Assembly (NCBI GenBank): GCA_001898995.1
Contig: MKVZ01000016.1
Coordinates: forward strand, 137,187 to 201,186
Source: Rhizobiales bacterium 63-22
GTDB taxonomy: Bacteria; Pseudomonadota; Alphaproteobacteria; Rhizobiales; Rhizobiaceae
DNA: 64,000 bases
Reading direction: 5' to 3'
Made by a program: the position numbers and the translations under genes. The notes beneath the pieces were generated by a model that searched no databases, had not been told where the DNA came from, and saw only the letters and a list, made by a program, of their open reading frames with translations. Positions within the stretch are counted from its first letter, which is position 1. The number at the start of each line of letters is the position of its first letter. Shown piece after piece: positions 32,780 to 41,852 of the stretch.

Positions 32780-33034
32780 GCTGATATGTCCCGTGCTCCG
32801 GCCGCGGCCAGTTTTCGATGCCGCGCATTGATGACATGCCGGAAACGCCTGTCAATCGGCTTTTGATGAAAAGGCAGCGCGATCGATCGAAGCGAATGCG
32901 AAATGTTCCCGTTTTTTCTGTGCATGGCCGGTATGTGGCCGCGCCTTTGACGGAAGACTGCCTTAAAAGCGTAACAAGATGTGGTTCATAACGTTTTGGG
33001 TTTTGTCGGGCGCATCCGTTCCGTGTAAGAAGCA

Positions 33035-34585
33035 ATGTCCGTCCTGCCCGGCGGCGTGACCCCAACCTTGTTCAGGACCAGTTTTTTGACGAAGCCGCCA
33101 GTTCGCCTCCTTGTCCTTTCCGGCCTTCTGCCACTGATGGCGGCCTGCGTGGCGGTCGGCCCCGACTATCGCAAGCCGGTCGTGGTGACGCCCGCAAGCT
33201 GGAACAGCAAGGCCAGCACGCGGGCACCGCGGCTCGCCGACTGGTGGAAAACCCTCAACGATCCGGTGCTCGACCGGCTGATCGCCGCCGGCGTCGCCGG
33301 CAGCCCGGACGTGGCGACGGCGAAGGCCAAGATCCGGCAGGCGCGCGCCGCCTACGTCTCGGCCGGCGGGGCGCTCTATCCGACGCTCGACTCCAACGGC
33401 AGCTTTCAGCGTTCCGACAGCGCCAGGACGCGGGCGACCAACCAGTTCAGCGGCGGCTTCCAGACGCAATGGGAACTCGATCTCTTCGGCGGCAACAAGC
33501 GCGGGGCCGAGGCCGCTTATTACAGCGTCGAATCGGCGAACGAGCAGCTTCGCGACGCGCTGGTCACGCTGATCGGCGACATCGCCACCAACTATGCGCA
33601 ATTGCGCGGCGCGCAGGCCGACATCGCCATCGCCCACAGCAACGCCGCCTCGCAGCGCCGCACCGTGGCGCTGACGCGCACCCAGCTCGCGGCCGGAAAC
33701 ATATCGCAGGTGGACCTGCTGAGTGCCGAAACGCAGGCCGCGCAGACCGAGGCGCAGATACCGCCGCTGCGCATCGCCTACGCCAATTACCTGAACGCGC
33801 TTTCCGTTCTGACCGGCCAGTCCTCTCTGACCCTGGCCGCCCAGCTCGACAAGCCGCGCGCCGTGCCGGCCGTCCCGCGCAAGGTGTCCGCCGGCCTGCC
33901 GGCCGACCTGCTTCTTACCCGCCCGGACATTCGCGCGGCGGAACGTGATTATGCCAGTTCCACGGCGAAGATCGGACAGTCCGAGGCCGCGCTCTATCCG
34001 AGCGTCTCGCTCACCGGCAACGTCAACACGGGCGGCACGAAATTCGGCGATCTCGGCAAGCTCTCCACGATAAGCTGGGCCTTTGGGCCGAGCCTCACCG
34101 TGCCGCTCTTCCACGGCGGGCAGTTGCGCGCCAACGTGGACCTCGCGAAGGCCGAGCGCGACCAGTATTTCATCGCCTACCGCAAGGCGATCCTGACGGC
34201 GCTGAGCGAGGTGGAAAACGCCAGCGTGTCGCTGAACCAGAACCGGTTGCAGGTGGCGCAATTGCAGCGGATCGTCGTCAACAGCCGCAAGATCAACCAA
34301 CTGACGCTCGATCAGTATCAGGCCGGAACCAAAAGCTTCCTCGACGTGCTCACCGCGCAGCGCGATCTGTTCACGCAGGAAACGAGCCTCGCGGACGCGC
34401 GCACCAATATGGTGGTCAATTACGTCGCCTTGCAGAAGGCGCTCGGCGGCGGCTGGAACGGCCGCATCGATGTCGACAGACCGGAGGTCGTGGACGGTTA
34501 CACCGGACCGCATATCGTGACCCCCGACAAGCCTGCGGCAGGCGCGCCGGCGGCGCCGGCGGCAGGGGGAACCAGACCGCAATGA
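33035..34585 (+). CDS. Outer membrane efflux lipoprotein, NodT family
   Basis: The protein of up to 516 residues has a lipoprotein signal peptide ending LPLMAAC and two tandem OEP domains (about 75-275 and 290-475) with the NodT features ADWWKTLNDPVLDRLIAAG, QWELDLFGG and LLLTRPDIRAAERDYASSTA. It forms the outer-membrane channel of a tripartite pump. A TTG at 33086 (MTKPPVRLLVLSG) gives a shorter, normal signal peptide and may be the real start. A Pro/Ala/Gly-rich tail follows residue 490. Its stop overlaps the macA-type start (ATGA). Confidence 0.92.
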   Translation: MSVLPGGVTPTLFRTSFLTKPPVRLLVLSGLLPLMAACVAVGPDYRKPVVVTPASWNSKASTRAPRLADWWKTLNDPVLDRLIAAGVAGSPDVATAKAKIRQARAAYVSAGGALYPTLDSNGSFQRSDSARTRATNQFSGGFQTQWELDLFGGNKRGAEAAYYSVESANEQLRDALVTLIGDIATNYAQLRGAQADIAIAHSNAASQRRTVALTRTQLAAGNISQVDLLSAETQAAQTEAQIPPLRIAYANYLNALSVLTGQSSLTLAAQLDKPRAVPAVPRKVSAGLPADLLLTRPDIRAAERDYASSTAKIGQSEAALYPSVSLTGNVNTGGTKFGDLGKLSTISWAFGPSLTVPLFHGGQLRANVDLAKAERDQYFIAYRKAILTALSEVENASVSLNQNRLQVAQLQRIVVNSRKINQLTLDQYQAGTKSFLDVLTAQRDLFTQETSLADARTNMVVNYVALQKALGGGWNGRIDVDRPEVVDGYTGPHIVTPDKPAAGAPAAPAAGGTRPQ

Positions 34586-35820
34586 AACCCAAGCGCAGAT
34601 TCGGCTGGCGATTCTGGCTCGTCCTTCTCGCCGTCGCGGCGGTGGCGGGCTGGCTCGCTCTTCGCCACTGGACCAAGGAAGCTCCCCTGCCCGCCACCAC
34701 CATGGTGCGGCGCGGCGACATCGAAAGCTCGGTGCTGGCCACCGGTACGCTGCGACCGAGCCGGCTTGTCGCCATCGGCGCGCAGGCGACGGGCCGCATC
34801 CTCTCGCTCAAGGTCAGGCCGGGACAGGAGGTCAAGGCGGGCGATATCGTGGCGCTGATCGATTCCACCAACCAGCAGAACCAGTTGAATAAGGCGCAGG
34901 CGACGCTGCGCCAGAACGAGGCGACCCGTGACAAGGATATCGCCAATCTCGCGCTGGCGAAGCAGGATCTCGTCCGCAACCAGATGATGATCGGTCGCAA
35001 CGCCGTCGCCAAGGCCGAGTACGACAAGGCCGTCGCCACGCAGGCGGCGGCGGAAGCCGACCTCGCCAACAGCGAGGCAGCCATCGCCGCGTCAAAGATC
35101 GACGTGCAGATCGCCCAGACCAATCTGGACTATACGCGCATCACCGCGCCTATCGACGGCACCATCCTCGCCACCGTGGTGCAGGAGGGCCAGACCGTCA
35201 ACGCGCAGCAGACCGCGCCCACCATCGCCATCCTCGGCCAGTTGCAGCAGATGACGGTGGAGGCCGATATTTCGGAAGCGGACGTCACGCTGGTGCGTCC
35301 CGGAATGCCGCTCTATTTCACTATTTCCGGCCAGAGCGGCAAGCGCTACGAGTCGAAGCTGGAAAAGATCGACCCAGCGCCCGATTCCATCGTCAGCGAC
35401 AAGAGCTTCACCTCGTCGAGCAGCCTTTCCTCCTCCTCCAGCAGTAGCTCCACCTCTTCCGCCATTTATTACAAAGGCATATTCAGCGTGCCGAACCCCG
35501 ACGGGATATTGCGCACCTATATGACGACCGAGGTGCATATCCTGCTCGCCAAGGCGGACAATGTGCTGCTCGCGCCCGTCTCGGCGCTCAAGGATAGCGC
35601 GACGCCGGGCAAGGCCACGGTGCATGTGGTGACGAACGGCAGGCGCATCGAGGAACGCGCGGTCGAGACCGGCATCACGGACAAGATCAACACGGAAATC
35701 CGTTCCGGGCTGAAGGAGGGCGACAGGATCGTCACCGACAACATGGCCTACGAACGCTCGCTGAAAAGCGGCGGCACCGCGACGGCCACGGCCGATGGCG
35801 GACCACCGCCAGGCCCCTGA
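34582..35820 (+). CDS. macA: MacA-like periplasmic adaptor (membrane fusion protein)
   Basis: The 412-residue protein has one N-terminal membrane anchor (about 9-26), a lipoyl domain split by a helical hairpin (GRILSLKVRPGQEVKAGDIV, then NLDYTRITAPIDGTILATVV), and beta-barrel and membrane-proximal domains. It links MacB with the outer membrane channel. An unusual serine-rich run at about residues 276-295 ([15 protein letters not shown]) sits in the beta-barrel region before AIYYKGIFSVPNPDG; other MacA proteins have a short loop there. It is translationally coupled to the NodT gene and lies 12 bp before macB. Confidence 0.93.
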   Translation: MKPKRRFGWRFWLVLLAVAAVAGWLALRHWTKEAPLPATTMVRRGDIESSVLATGTLRPSRLVAIGAQATGRILSLKVRPGQEVKAGDIVALIDSTNQQNQLNKAQATLRQNEATRDKDIANLALAKQDLVRNQMMIGRNAVAKAEYDKAVATQAAAEADLANSEAAIAASKIDVQIAQTNLDYTRITAPIDGTILATVVQEGQTVNAQQTAPTIAILGQLQQMTVEADISEADVTLVRPGMPLYFTISGQSGKRYESKLEKIDPAPDSIVSDKSFTSSSSLSSSSSSSSTSSAIYYKGIFSVPNPDGILRTYMTTEVHILLAKADNVLLAPVSALKDSATPGKATVHVVTNGRRIEERAVETGITDKINTEIRSGLKEGDRIVTDNMAYERSLKSGGTATATADGGPPPGP

Positions 35821-35832
35821 CATGAGCCTTGT

Positions 35833-37794
35833 ATGAGCGAAGCACCGCTGATCGCGCTGAAGGGTGTTTCCCGGCATTATCCCGCCGGCGACGACTTCAC
35901 GACCGTTCTCCACCATATCGATCTCACCATAGAGCGGGGCGAGATGGTGGCGATCATCGGCGCGTCCGGTTCCGGCAAATCCACGCTGATGAACATTCTG
36001 GGCTGCCTCGACCGGCCCTCCGAAGGCGAATACCGCATTTCCGGCCGCTCCACCTCCGAACTGGAGGCGGACGAGCTGGCGCAGTTGCGGCGCGAGCATT
36101 TCGGCTTCATCTTCCAGCGCTACCACCTGCTGAACGAACTCGACGCCGTCGGCAATGTCGAGATTCCCGCCATCTATGCGGGGCTGAGCCGAACCGACCG
36201 GCGGGCGCGGGCGATGGACATCCTGCGCCGGCTCGGCATGGGCGAGCGCATGAACCACCGTCCCAACCAGCTTTCCGGCGGCCAGCAGCAGCGCGTCTCC
36301 ATCGCGCGCGCGCTCATCAACAATGCCGACGTCATCCTCGCCGACGAGCCGACAGGCGCGCTGGACAGCCACAGCGGCGACGAGGTGCTCGGCATTCTCC
36401 AGGAACTCAACCGCGACGGCCGCACGGTGGTCATCGTCACCCATGACCGCAACGTGGCCGAGCGCGCCCGGCGCATCATCGAAATCAGCGACGGACGCAT
36501 CGTCTCCGACACGCGCAGGGAACCGGAGCCGGACCGGACCGGCATCACCGCTCCCGCCCACCCGGAAAAGCCGCAATCGCGCTTCTCCGGCCTGCGCGGA
36601 CGTTTCAGCGAAGCCTTCGCCATGGCGCTGCGCTCGATGAACGCGCATCGCATGCGCACGTTCCTCACCATGCTGGGCATCATCATCGGCACGGCCTCGG
36701 TGGTCTGCGTGGTGGCGCTCGGACAGGGATCGCAGAAGCAGATCCTCGAACGCATCAGCGATCTGGGCACCAACACGCTCTATATCGGGCCGGGGCATGG
36801 CTTCGGCGACGTGCGGGCGGCGCAGATCACCACGCTGACACTTGCGGATGCGACGCAACTCGGCCGCCTGCCCTATGTGGTGGCGGCGACGCCGTCCAAC
36901 TCCACCACCGCCACCGTGCGCGTCGACGACAAGGAGGTGAGCGTGTCGCTGAAGGGCGTGGGCGAGCAGTATTTCGCAACGCGCAACAGCAAGCTCGTCG
37001 AGGGCCGCTTCTTCGATCACAAGAGCGTGGAGGACATCGCACAGGACGCGGTGATCGATTCCAATACGGCGAAGACGCTTTTTCCGCATGAATACGGCTC
37101 GGTGATCGGCAAGATCGTCATCCTCAAGACCATGCCCGTGCGCATCGTCGGCGTGGTCAAGCCGGAAGATCAGGGCATGGGCGGTTCGCCCAATCTCGAA
37201 GTCTACCTCCCCTATACCACGGTGCAGACGCGCATGACCGGCTCGCGTTCGCTCCAGACCATCATCGTGCGCGTGGCCGACACCATGGACCCCGAGGCGG
37301 CGGAGCGGATGGTGCGCGAGTTCCTCGTCAAGCGCCACGGCACTCAGGACTTCTTCATCTTCAACACCGACAGCCTGCAAAAGACCATTCAGGCCACCAC
37401 CGCCATGCTGGCCCTGCTGATCGCCTGCATCGCCGGCATCTCGCTTTTCGTAGGCGGCATCGGGGTGATGAACATCATGCTGGTCTCGGTGTCGGAACGA
37501 ATCAACGAGATCGGCGTGCGCATGGCCATCGGCGCGCGCCAGAGCGATATTCTCCAGCAGTTCCTGATCGAATCGGTGCTGGTCTGTCTCATCGGCGGCA
37601 TCACGGGCGTTGCGATCGCGGTCGGCTTCGGCGTGCTGTTCGCGCAGTTCAGCACCATGTTCCAGCTCATCTATTCTCCGGCCTCCATGGTCGTCGCGCT
37701 GGTCTGTTCGAGCCTGATCGGCATCGGTTTCGGCTTCATTCCGGCCCGCAACGCCTCGCTGCTCGATCCCGTCGTGGCGCTGGCGCGGGACTGA
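35833..37794 (+). CDS. macB: MacB-type ABC transporter (ATPase fused to permease)
   Basis: The 653-residue protein has an N-terminal ABC domain (Walker A GASGSGKS about 42-49, signature LSGGQQQR, Walker B VILADEP), a first transmembrane helix near 280, a large periplasmic domain (about 300-520) and three C-terminal helices, the MacB topology. With MacA and an outer membrane channel it exports macrolides, peptides or siderophores from the periplasm. Unlike E. coli, where TolC is encoded elsewhere, this operon supplies its own NodT channel. Confidence 0.96.
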   Translation: MSEAPLIALKGVSRHYPAGDDFTTVLHHIDLTIERGEMVAIIGASGSGKSTLMNILGCLDRPSEGEYRISGRSTSELEADELAQLRREHFGFIFQRYHLLNELDAVGNVEIPAIYAGLSRTDRRARAMDILRRLGMGERMNHRPNQLSGGQQQRVSIARALINNADVILADEPTGALDSHSGDEVLGILQELNRDGRTVVIVTHDRNVAERARRIIEISDGRIVSDTRREPEPDRTGITAPAHPEKPQSRFSGLRGRFSEAFAMALRSMNAHRMRTFLTMLGIIIGTASVVCVVALGQGSQKQILERISDLGTNTLYIGPGHGFGDVRAAQITTLTLADATQLGRLPYVVAATPSNSTTATVRVDDKEVSVSLKGVGEQYFATRNSKLVEGRFFDHKSVEDIAQDAVIDSNTAKTLFPHEYGSVIGKIVILKTMPVRIVGVVKPEDQGMGGSPNLEVYLPYTTVQTRMTGSRSLQTIIVRVADTMDPEAAERMVREFLVKRHGTQDFFIFNTDSLQKTIQATTAMLALLIACIAGISLFVGGIGVMNIMLVSVSERINEIGVRMAIGARQSDILQQFLIESVLVCLIGGITGVAIAVGFGVLFAQFSTMFQLIYSPASMVVALVCSSLIGIGFGFIPARNASLLDPVVALARD

Positions 37795-37912
37795 TCCCCT
37801 ACCCCGACATACAGAAAATTCGGTTTGCCCGCATGTTTATGAAGGGGCTTGTTAACCTTCATTTTCTATTACTGAAGCTCATTCAGGCGACAGAATCCAT
37901 GGTTCAGGTGTC

Positions 37913-40399
37913 ATGCGTAATTTGAGAGAAAATTTCCCCAATTCGACTGGAAATCACACGGGAAACGCCTCGGACCCGAAGCTGCGGCAAGACCCGGCGG
38001 GCGGACCGAATGACGCCAGCGACGGCGCCTGGAAGATGCATTTCTCGCTGGGCGCTAATGTCCGTTTCACGCGCACGCCGGAAGTGGAACTACTGCGCCG
38101 GCGCGGCGAGGAACTGCCAGATATCAACGGGCGCGCACCCGAGCGCCCTGCTCTGGACAAGACGGAAAAGGCGGCGGAAACGCAGCCCCAAGCGCAACCC
38201 ATGACCGTCGCGGCGTTGCAGGATACCGTTTCGCGTACCATGGCGCGCCCATCCGTCGCGTCCCTCCCAGTCACTCCCGCCCCTGTCGCCCCGCCCGCGC
38301 CTCCGGTCGTGTCGGCTGCGCCTGTAGCCGTGCAGGCCGAACCTGCCGCGCCCGCCGCCGAAGCCTCCGATGCAGCGGACGCACCCATATCCGGTTTCGC
38401 GTGGCTTTCCGATTCCGCCTTCTGGGAAGGATGCGCGCCCGAGAGCATGGCCGAAATGGGACTTGCTCCCGTTGCGCTTGCTCCGGCCGAACCGAAGAAG
38501 CCGGCACCGACGGTCGAATCCATTCTCGCCCGCTTCCGTATCCGGGAATGGCCGCGATCACAGGAGGAAGCGCCCGCCCCCGTGGCCGCTCCAGAGCCTG
38601 CTCCCATGCCGATCCCCGCGCCTGCTCCGGCAGTGGAAGTCAGGGCCGAAATTCCGGCTGCTCCGGTTACCCCGGTCGCACCTGTTGTCGCGCCGGTGGC
38701 AGCTCCTGCTCCCGTCATCGAGAATGCCGCCGAGGACGAGATCGCGGAAACTGCCGAGGCTGAAGCGCCCGCCGCAATCGAAACGGCGATGCAAGCGCCC
38801 CCCTCCCCCGGCAAGGCAGCGCCCGCCATCGCGCTTTATCAGCCCAAGCCCCTTCCCCGCGCGGAAGCGCCGGTCGTCCATGGCGCTTACGAATTTCCGC
38901 CGCGCGACCTGTTGCAGCAGCCGCCCGTGCAGGAAGGCAATATCATCACGCAGGAAATGCTGGAGCGCAGCGCCGGGCTTCTGGAAAGCGTGCTGGAGGA
39001 CTTCGGCGTGCGCGGCGAGATCATCCATGTCCGCCCCGGTCCGGTCGTCACCCTCTACGAGTTCGAGCCGGCCCCCGGCGTCAAGTCCTCGCGTGTCATC
39101 GGCCTTGCCGACGATATCGCCCGTTCCATGTCGGCGCTTTCGGCCCGCGTGGCGGTGGTTCCGGGCCGCAACGTCATCGGCATCGAACTGCCGAACGCCA
39201 ACCGCGAGACCGTTTACCTGCGCGAAATGATCGACTCGCGCGCCTTCGAATCGTCTAGCTACCGCCTGCCGCTCTGCCTCGGCAAGGGCATAGGCGGCGA
39301 GCCGATCATCGCGGAACTGGCCAAGATGCCCCACCTTCTGGTGGCCGGTACCACCGGCTCCGGCAAGTCGGTCGCCATCAATACCATGATCCTGTCGTTG
39401 CTCTACCGCTTCAAGCCTGAGGAATGCCGCCTCATCATGGTGGACCCGAAGATGCTGGAACTGTCGATCTATGACGGCATCCCGCACCTGCTCACCCCGG
39501 TCGTGACCGACCCCAAGAAGGCCGTCGTGGCGCTGAAATGGGCCGTGCGCGAAATGGAGGACCGCTATCGCAAGATGGCCCGCCTCGGCGTGCGCAACAT
39601 CGAGGGCTTCAACCAGCGCGCGGCTTCCGCCAAAGGCAAAGGCGAGACCGTCATGTGCACGGTGCAGTCCGGCTTCGACAAGGAAACCGGCGAGCCGACC
39701 TATGTGCAGGAAGAACTCGACCTGACGCCGATGCCCTATATCGTCGTCATCATCGACGAGATGGCCGACCTGATGATGGTCGCCGGCAAGGACATCGAAG
39801 GCGCGGTGCAGCGCCTCGCCCAGATGGCCCGTGCCGCCGGCATTCACCTGATCATGGCGACACAGCGCCCGTCGGTCGATGTCATTACCGGCACGATCAA
39901 GGCCAATTTCCCGACCCGCATCTCGTTTCAAGTCACGTCGAAGATCGACAGCCGCACCATTCTCGGTGAAATGGGGGCGGAACAGCTTCTCGGTCAGGGC
40001 GACATGCTGCACATGGCCGGCGGCGGGCGCATCGTGCGCGTTCACGGTCCCTTCGTCTCCGACGAGGAAGTGGAAAAGGTTGTCGATCATCTGAAAGAAC
40101 AGGGCCGCCCGGATTATCTGGCGACCGTGACGGAAGACGAGGACGAAGAGGAAGACGCGCCCGAAGCCGCCGTGTTCGACGCGACGGCCATGGGAGACGG
40201 CGACGAAGCCGACGTCTACGAGCAGGCGGTGAAGGTGGTGATGCGCGACAAGAAGTGCTCCACCTCCTATATCCAGCGCCGGCTCGGCATCGGCTACAAC
40301 CGCGCCGCCTCGCTTGTGGAGCGCATGGAAAAGGAAGGTCTCGTCGGCCCGGCGAATCATGTCGGCAAGCGTGAGATTCTGAACGGGAATCACGACTGA
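37913..40399 (+). CDS. ftsK: FtsK/SpoIIIE-type DNA translocase lacking the membrane domain
   Basis: The 828-residue protein has a complete motor: alpha domain from about 335, Walker A GTTGSGKS (about 478-485), Walker [17 protein letters not shown], and the winged-helix gamma domain (about 760-820: [20 protein letters not shown]) that reads KOPS-like sequences. The usual four N-terminal transmembrane helices are missing. In their place there is a hydrophilic N-terminus and a 250-residue Pro/Ala/Val-rich linker. It may be a second, soluble FtsK paralogue that pumps DNA with another anchor. The start at 37913 is uncertain, but no hydrophobic coding sequence precedes it. Confidence 0.92.
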   Translation: MRNLRENFPNSTGNHTGNASDPKLRQDPAGGPNDASDGAWKMHFSLGANVRFTRTPEVELLRRRGEELPDINGRAPERPALDKTEKAAETQPQAQPMTVAALQDTVSRTMARPSVASLPVTPAPVAPPAPPVVSAAPVAVQAEPAAPAAEASDAADAPISGFAWLSDSAFWEGCAPESMAEMGLAPVALAPAEPKKPAPTVESILARFRIREWPRSQEEAPAPVAAPEPAPMPIPAPAPAVEVRAEIPAAPVTPVAPVVAPVAAPAPVIENAAEDEIAETAEAEAPAAIETAMQAPPSPGKAAPAIALYQPKPLPRAEAPVVHGAYEFPPRDLLQQPPVQEGNIITQEMLERSAGLLESVLEDFGVRGEIIHVRPGPVVTLYEFEPAPGVKSSRVIGLADDIARSMSALSARVAVVPGRNVIGIELPNANRETVYLREMIDSRAFESSSYRLPLCLGKGIGGEPIIAELAKMPHLLVAGTTGSGKSVAINTMILSLLYRFKPEECRLIMVDPKMLELSIYDGIPHLLTPVVTDPKKAVVALKWAVREMEDRYRKMARLGVRNIEGFNQRAASAKGKGETVMCTVQSGFDKETGEPTYVQEELDLTPMPYIVVIIDEMADLMMVAGKDIEGAVQRLAQMARAAGIHLIMATQRPSVDVITGTIKANFPTRISFQVTSKIDSRTILGEMGAEQLLGQGDMLHMAGGGRIVRVHGPFVSDEEVEKVVDHLKEQGRPDYLATVTEDEDEEEDAPEAAVFDATAMGDGDEADVYEQAVKVVMRDKKCSTSYIQRRLGIGYNRAASLVERMEKEGLVGPANHVGKREILNGNHD

Positions 40400-40421
40400 T
40401 CCCGATAGCCTGAAATGCTGG

Positions 40422-40459
40422 AGGCCGGGCTGCATCATGCCGCCCGGCCTTTCGTTTTT
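40422..40459 (+). terminator. Terminator after the ftsK-type gene
   Basis: The stem AGGCCGGGC/GCCCGGCCT with an 11 nt loop is followed by TTCGTTTTT. It begins 22 bp after the stop. Confidence 0.88.
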
Positions 40460-40499
40460 CAGCGTTATCAGGGGCTTGCACACTGTTGCACGAATGCGC

Positions 40500-40528
40500 T
40501 TGTCAATACATAAAATTTGGTTAATACT
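40500..40528 (+). promoter_or_regulatory. Candidate sigma-70 promoter for the small-protein gene
   Basis: TTGTCA (5 of 6 to TTGACA) is followed after 17 bp by AATACT (4 of 6), in an AT-rich patch directly downstream of the ftsK terminator. The leader to the 59-residue gene would be about 135 nt. Confidence 0.38.
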
Positions 40529-40605
40529 TCATCCATTCGATAATCCGTGCATTCCTGATGAGCCGGCCGGGGTAGCCCGGAGGCTGCCCTGTGCCAGTGT
40601 TGTCA

Positions 40606-40670
40606 CCGCGTTTTCCGATCGGCGAAGTCGCTTCGCTGTTTCGCCGGAAATGCGCAAACAGGGAGATAGT
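40606..40670 (-). repeat. Decayed intergenic hairpin repeat, copy R9
   Basis: Imperfect outer arms GCGTTTTCC and GGAAATGCGC, an inner stem CGGCGAA/TTCGCCG in place of GCAAAA/TTTTGC, and the tail aaacagggagatag, which matches the tail aaacaaagagatag of copy R3. The tail carries the GGGAG ribosome binding site of the following small gene. Confidence 0.5.
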
Positions 40671-40673
40671 TTG

Positions 40674-40853
40674 ATGCGAAGTATCATCATCGGACCGAGC
40701 GAAAAGGATCGCACCGTTACCCTGCAGATATTGCAGCGCATTCATACGCAGGAGGCCAAGCCGTCCGAGGACAAGACACAGGTCTGCAACATATTGCGCC
40801 TGTCCAAGGGAGGTTATTCGCACCGCCGCCGCCGGGCACACAAGATCGGCTGA
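40674..40853 (+). CDS. Orphan 59-residue basic protein, function unknown
   Basis: The protein begins MRSIIIGPSEKDRTVTLQIL and ends in a strongly basic tail, SHRRRRAHKIG. GGGAG lies 8 bp before the ATG, and the gene has its own candidate promoter and a strong terminator, so it looks like a real single-gene unit. I recognise no family. A role with nucleic acid is possible from the arginine-rich end, but this is inference only. Its ribosome binding site appears to lie in the tail of a decayed hairpin repeat. Confidence 0.68.
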   Translation: MRSIIIGPSEKDRTVTLQILQRIHTQEAKPSEDKTQVCNILRLSKGGYSHRRRRAHKIG

Positions 40854-40882
40854 CGCAACGCCGGGTCTCATCCAAATTCAGT

Positions 40883-40908
40883 AAAGCGCGCTTCAGGCGC
40901 GCTTTTTT
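40883..40908 (+). terminator. Terminator after the small-protein gene
   Basis: The stem AAAGCGCGC/GCGCGCTTT with a 5 nt loop is followed by a run of T. It begins 30 bp after the stop. Confidence 0.92.
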
Positions 40909-41086
40909 TATGCGGTTTCAGCACATTTCCCGAAAACCTCATCCCTCCCCTACGACCCATGGCGCATGCAGGAGGAGGCAAGGACCGATCACGTTCTTGT
41001 TCCGCCGCCGGACTTTCTAAACGCGAGGCACTGGAGTAAGTATCGCCCATCTTCGGGACAATCAGGAATATCGGATCACAAAATCC

Positions 41087-41842
41087 ATGACGGCAGACGG
41101 ACAAGAACGGGTAGCGGAGAAAAAATCCGGCCTTTTTCTCGGCTTCATGGCGGTGCTGGGCCTGATCTTCTTCGTTCTGTTTGTCGGGCTCGGCATCTGG
41201 CAGATCGAACGCTTGCAGTGGAAACTCGCTCTCATCGCCCGCGTGGATGCGCGCGTCCATGCCGCGCCCGTGCCGGCTCCGGGCAGGAACGAATGGCCGC
41301 AAGTCAATGCGAAGGACGACGAATACCGGCATGTCACGCTGACCGGCACCTATCTGAACGACAAGGAAATACTGGTCCATGCGCTGACCGAGCGCGGCAT
41401 GGGTTATTGGGTCCTGACGCCGATGCGCTCGGCGGATGGCGCGCTGACCTTCGTCAATCGCGGTTTCGTGCCGGTTCAGCAGGGTAGTAAACCGGCGCTC
41501 GGTCCCCAGTTGCAGATCGCGGGCCAGACCACCGTGACGGGACTGCTGCGCATGCCCGAACCGGGCGGCTTTTTCCTGCGCCCCAACGATCCTGCGCGCA
41601 ACGACTGGAACTCGCGCGATGTGGCGGCTTTCGCGGCGAAGGAAAATCTCGGCCCCGTCGCGCCCTATTTCATCGACGCGGATGCGGGACGCAATCCGGA
41701 TGCCTATCCGATCGGCGGGCTGACGGTGGTGAAATTCCGCAACGCACACCTTTCCTATGCGATCACATGGTTCACGCTCGCCGCGATGGTGGCCGGCGCC
41801 GCCATCTTTGTCTGGCGGCACGAGCGCAAGGGCAAATCCTGA
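41087..41842 (+). CDS. SURF1-family cytochrome oxidase assembly protein
   Basis: The 251-residue protein has the SURF1 topology: an N-terminal helix (about 14-37) ending in the signature GLGIWQIERLQWKLALI, a periplasmic domain (YRHVTLTGTYLNDKE, FVNRGFVPV) and a C-terminal helix (about 227-245, HLSYAITWFTLAAM). SURF1 helps heme insertion in heme-copper oxidases. No oxidase genes adjoin it here; cytochrome bd, 9 kb away, does not use SURF1. It converges on the ABC ATPase gene. Confidence 0.93.
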   Translation: MTADGQERVAEKKSGLFLGFMAVLGLIFFVLFVGLGIWQIERLQWKLALIARVDARVHAAPVPAPGRNEWPQVNAKDDEYRHVTLTGTYLNDKEILVHALTERGMGYWVLTPMRSADGALTFVNRGFVPVQQGSKPALGPQLQIAGQTTVTGLLRMPEPGGFFLRPNDPARNDWNSRDVAAFAAKENLGPVAPYFIDADAGRNPDAYPIGGLTVVKFRNAHLSYAITWFTLAAMVAGAAIFVWRHERKGKS

Positions 41843-41852
41843 TCCGTCAGCC

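Noticed and set aside
35092..37380. A 762-codon reverse frame over macA-macB
   Set aside because: It covers two well-supported genes on the other strand and looks like a codon-bias shadow.
38558..40483. A 641-codon reverse frame over ftsK
   Set aside because: It is antisense to the conserved FtsK motor and has no recognisable domain.
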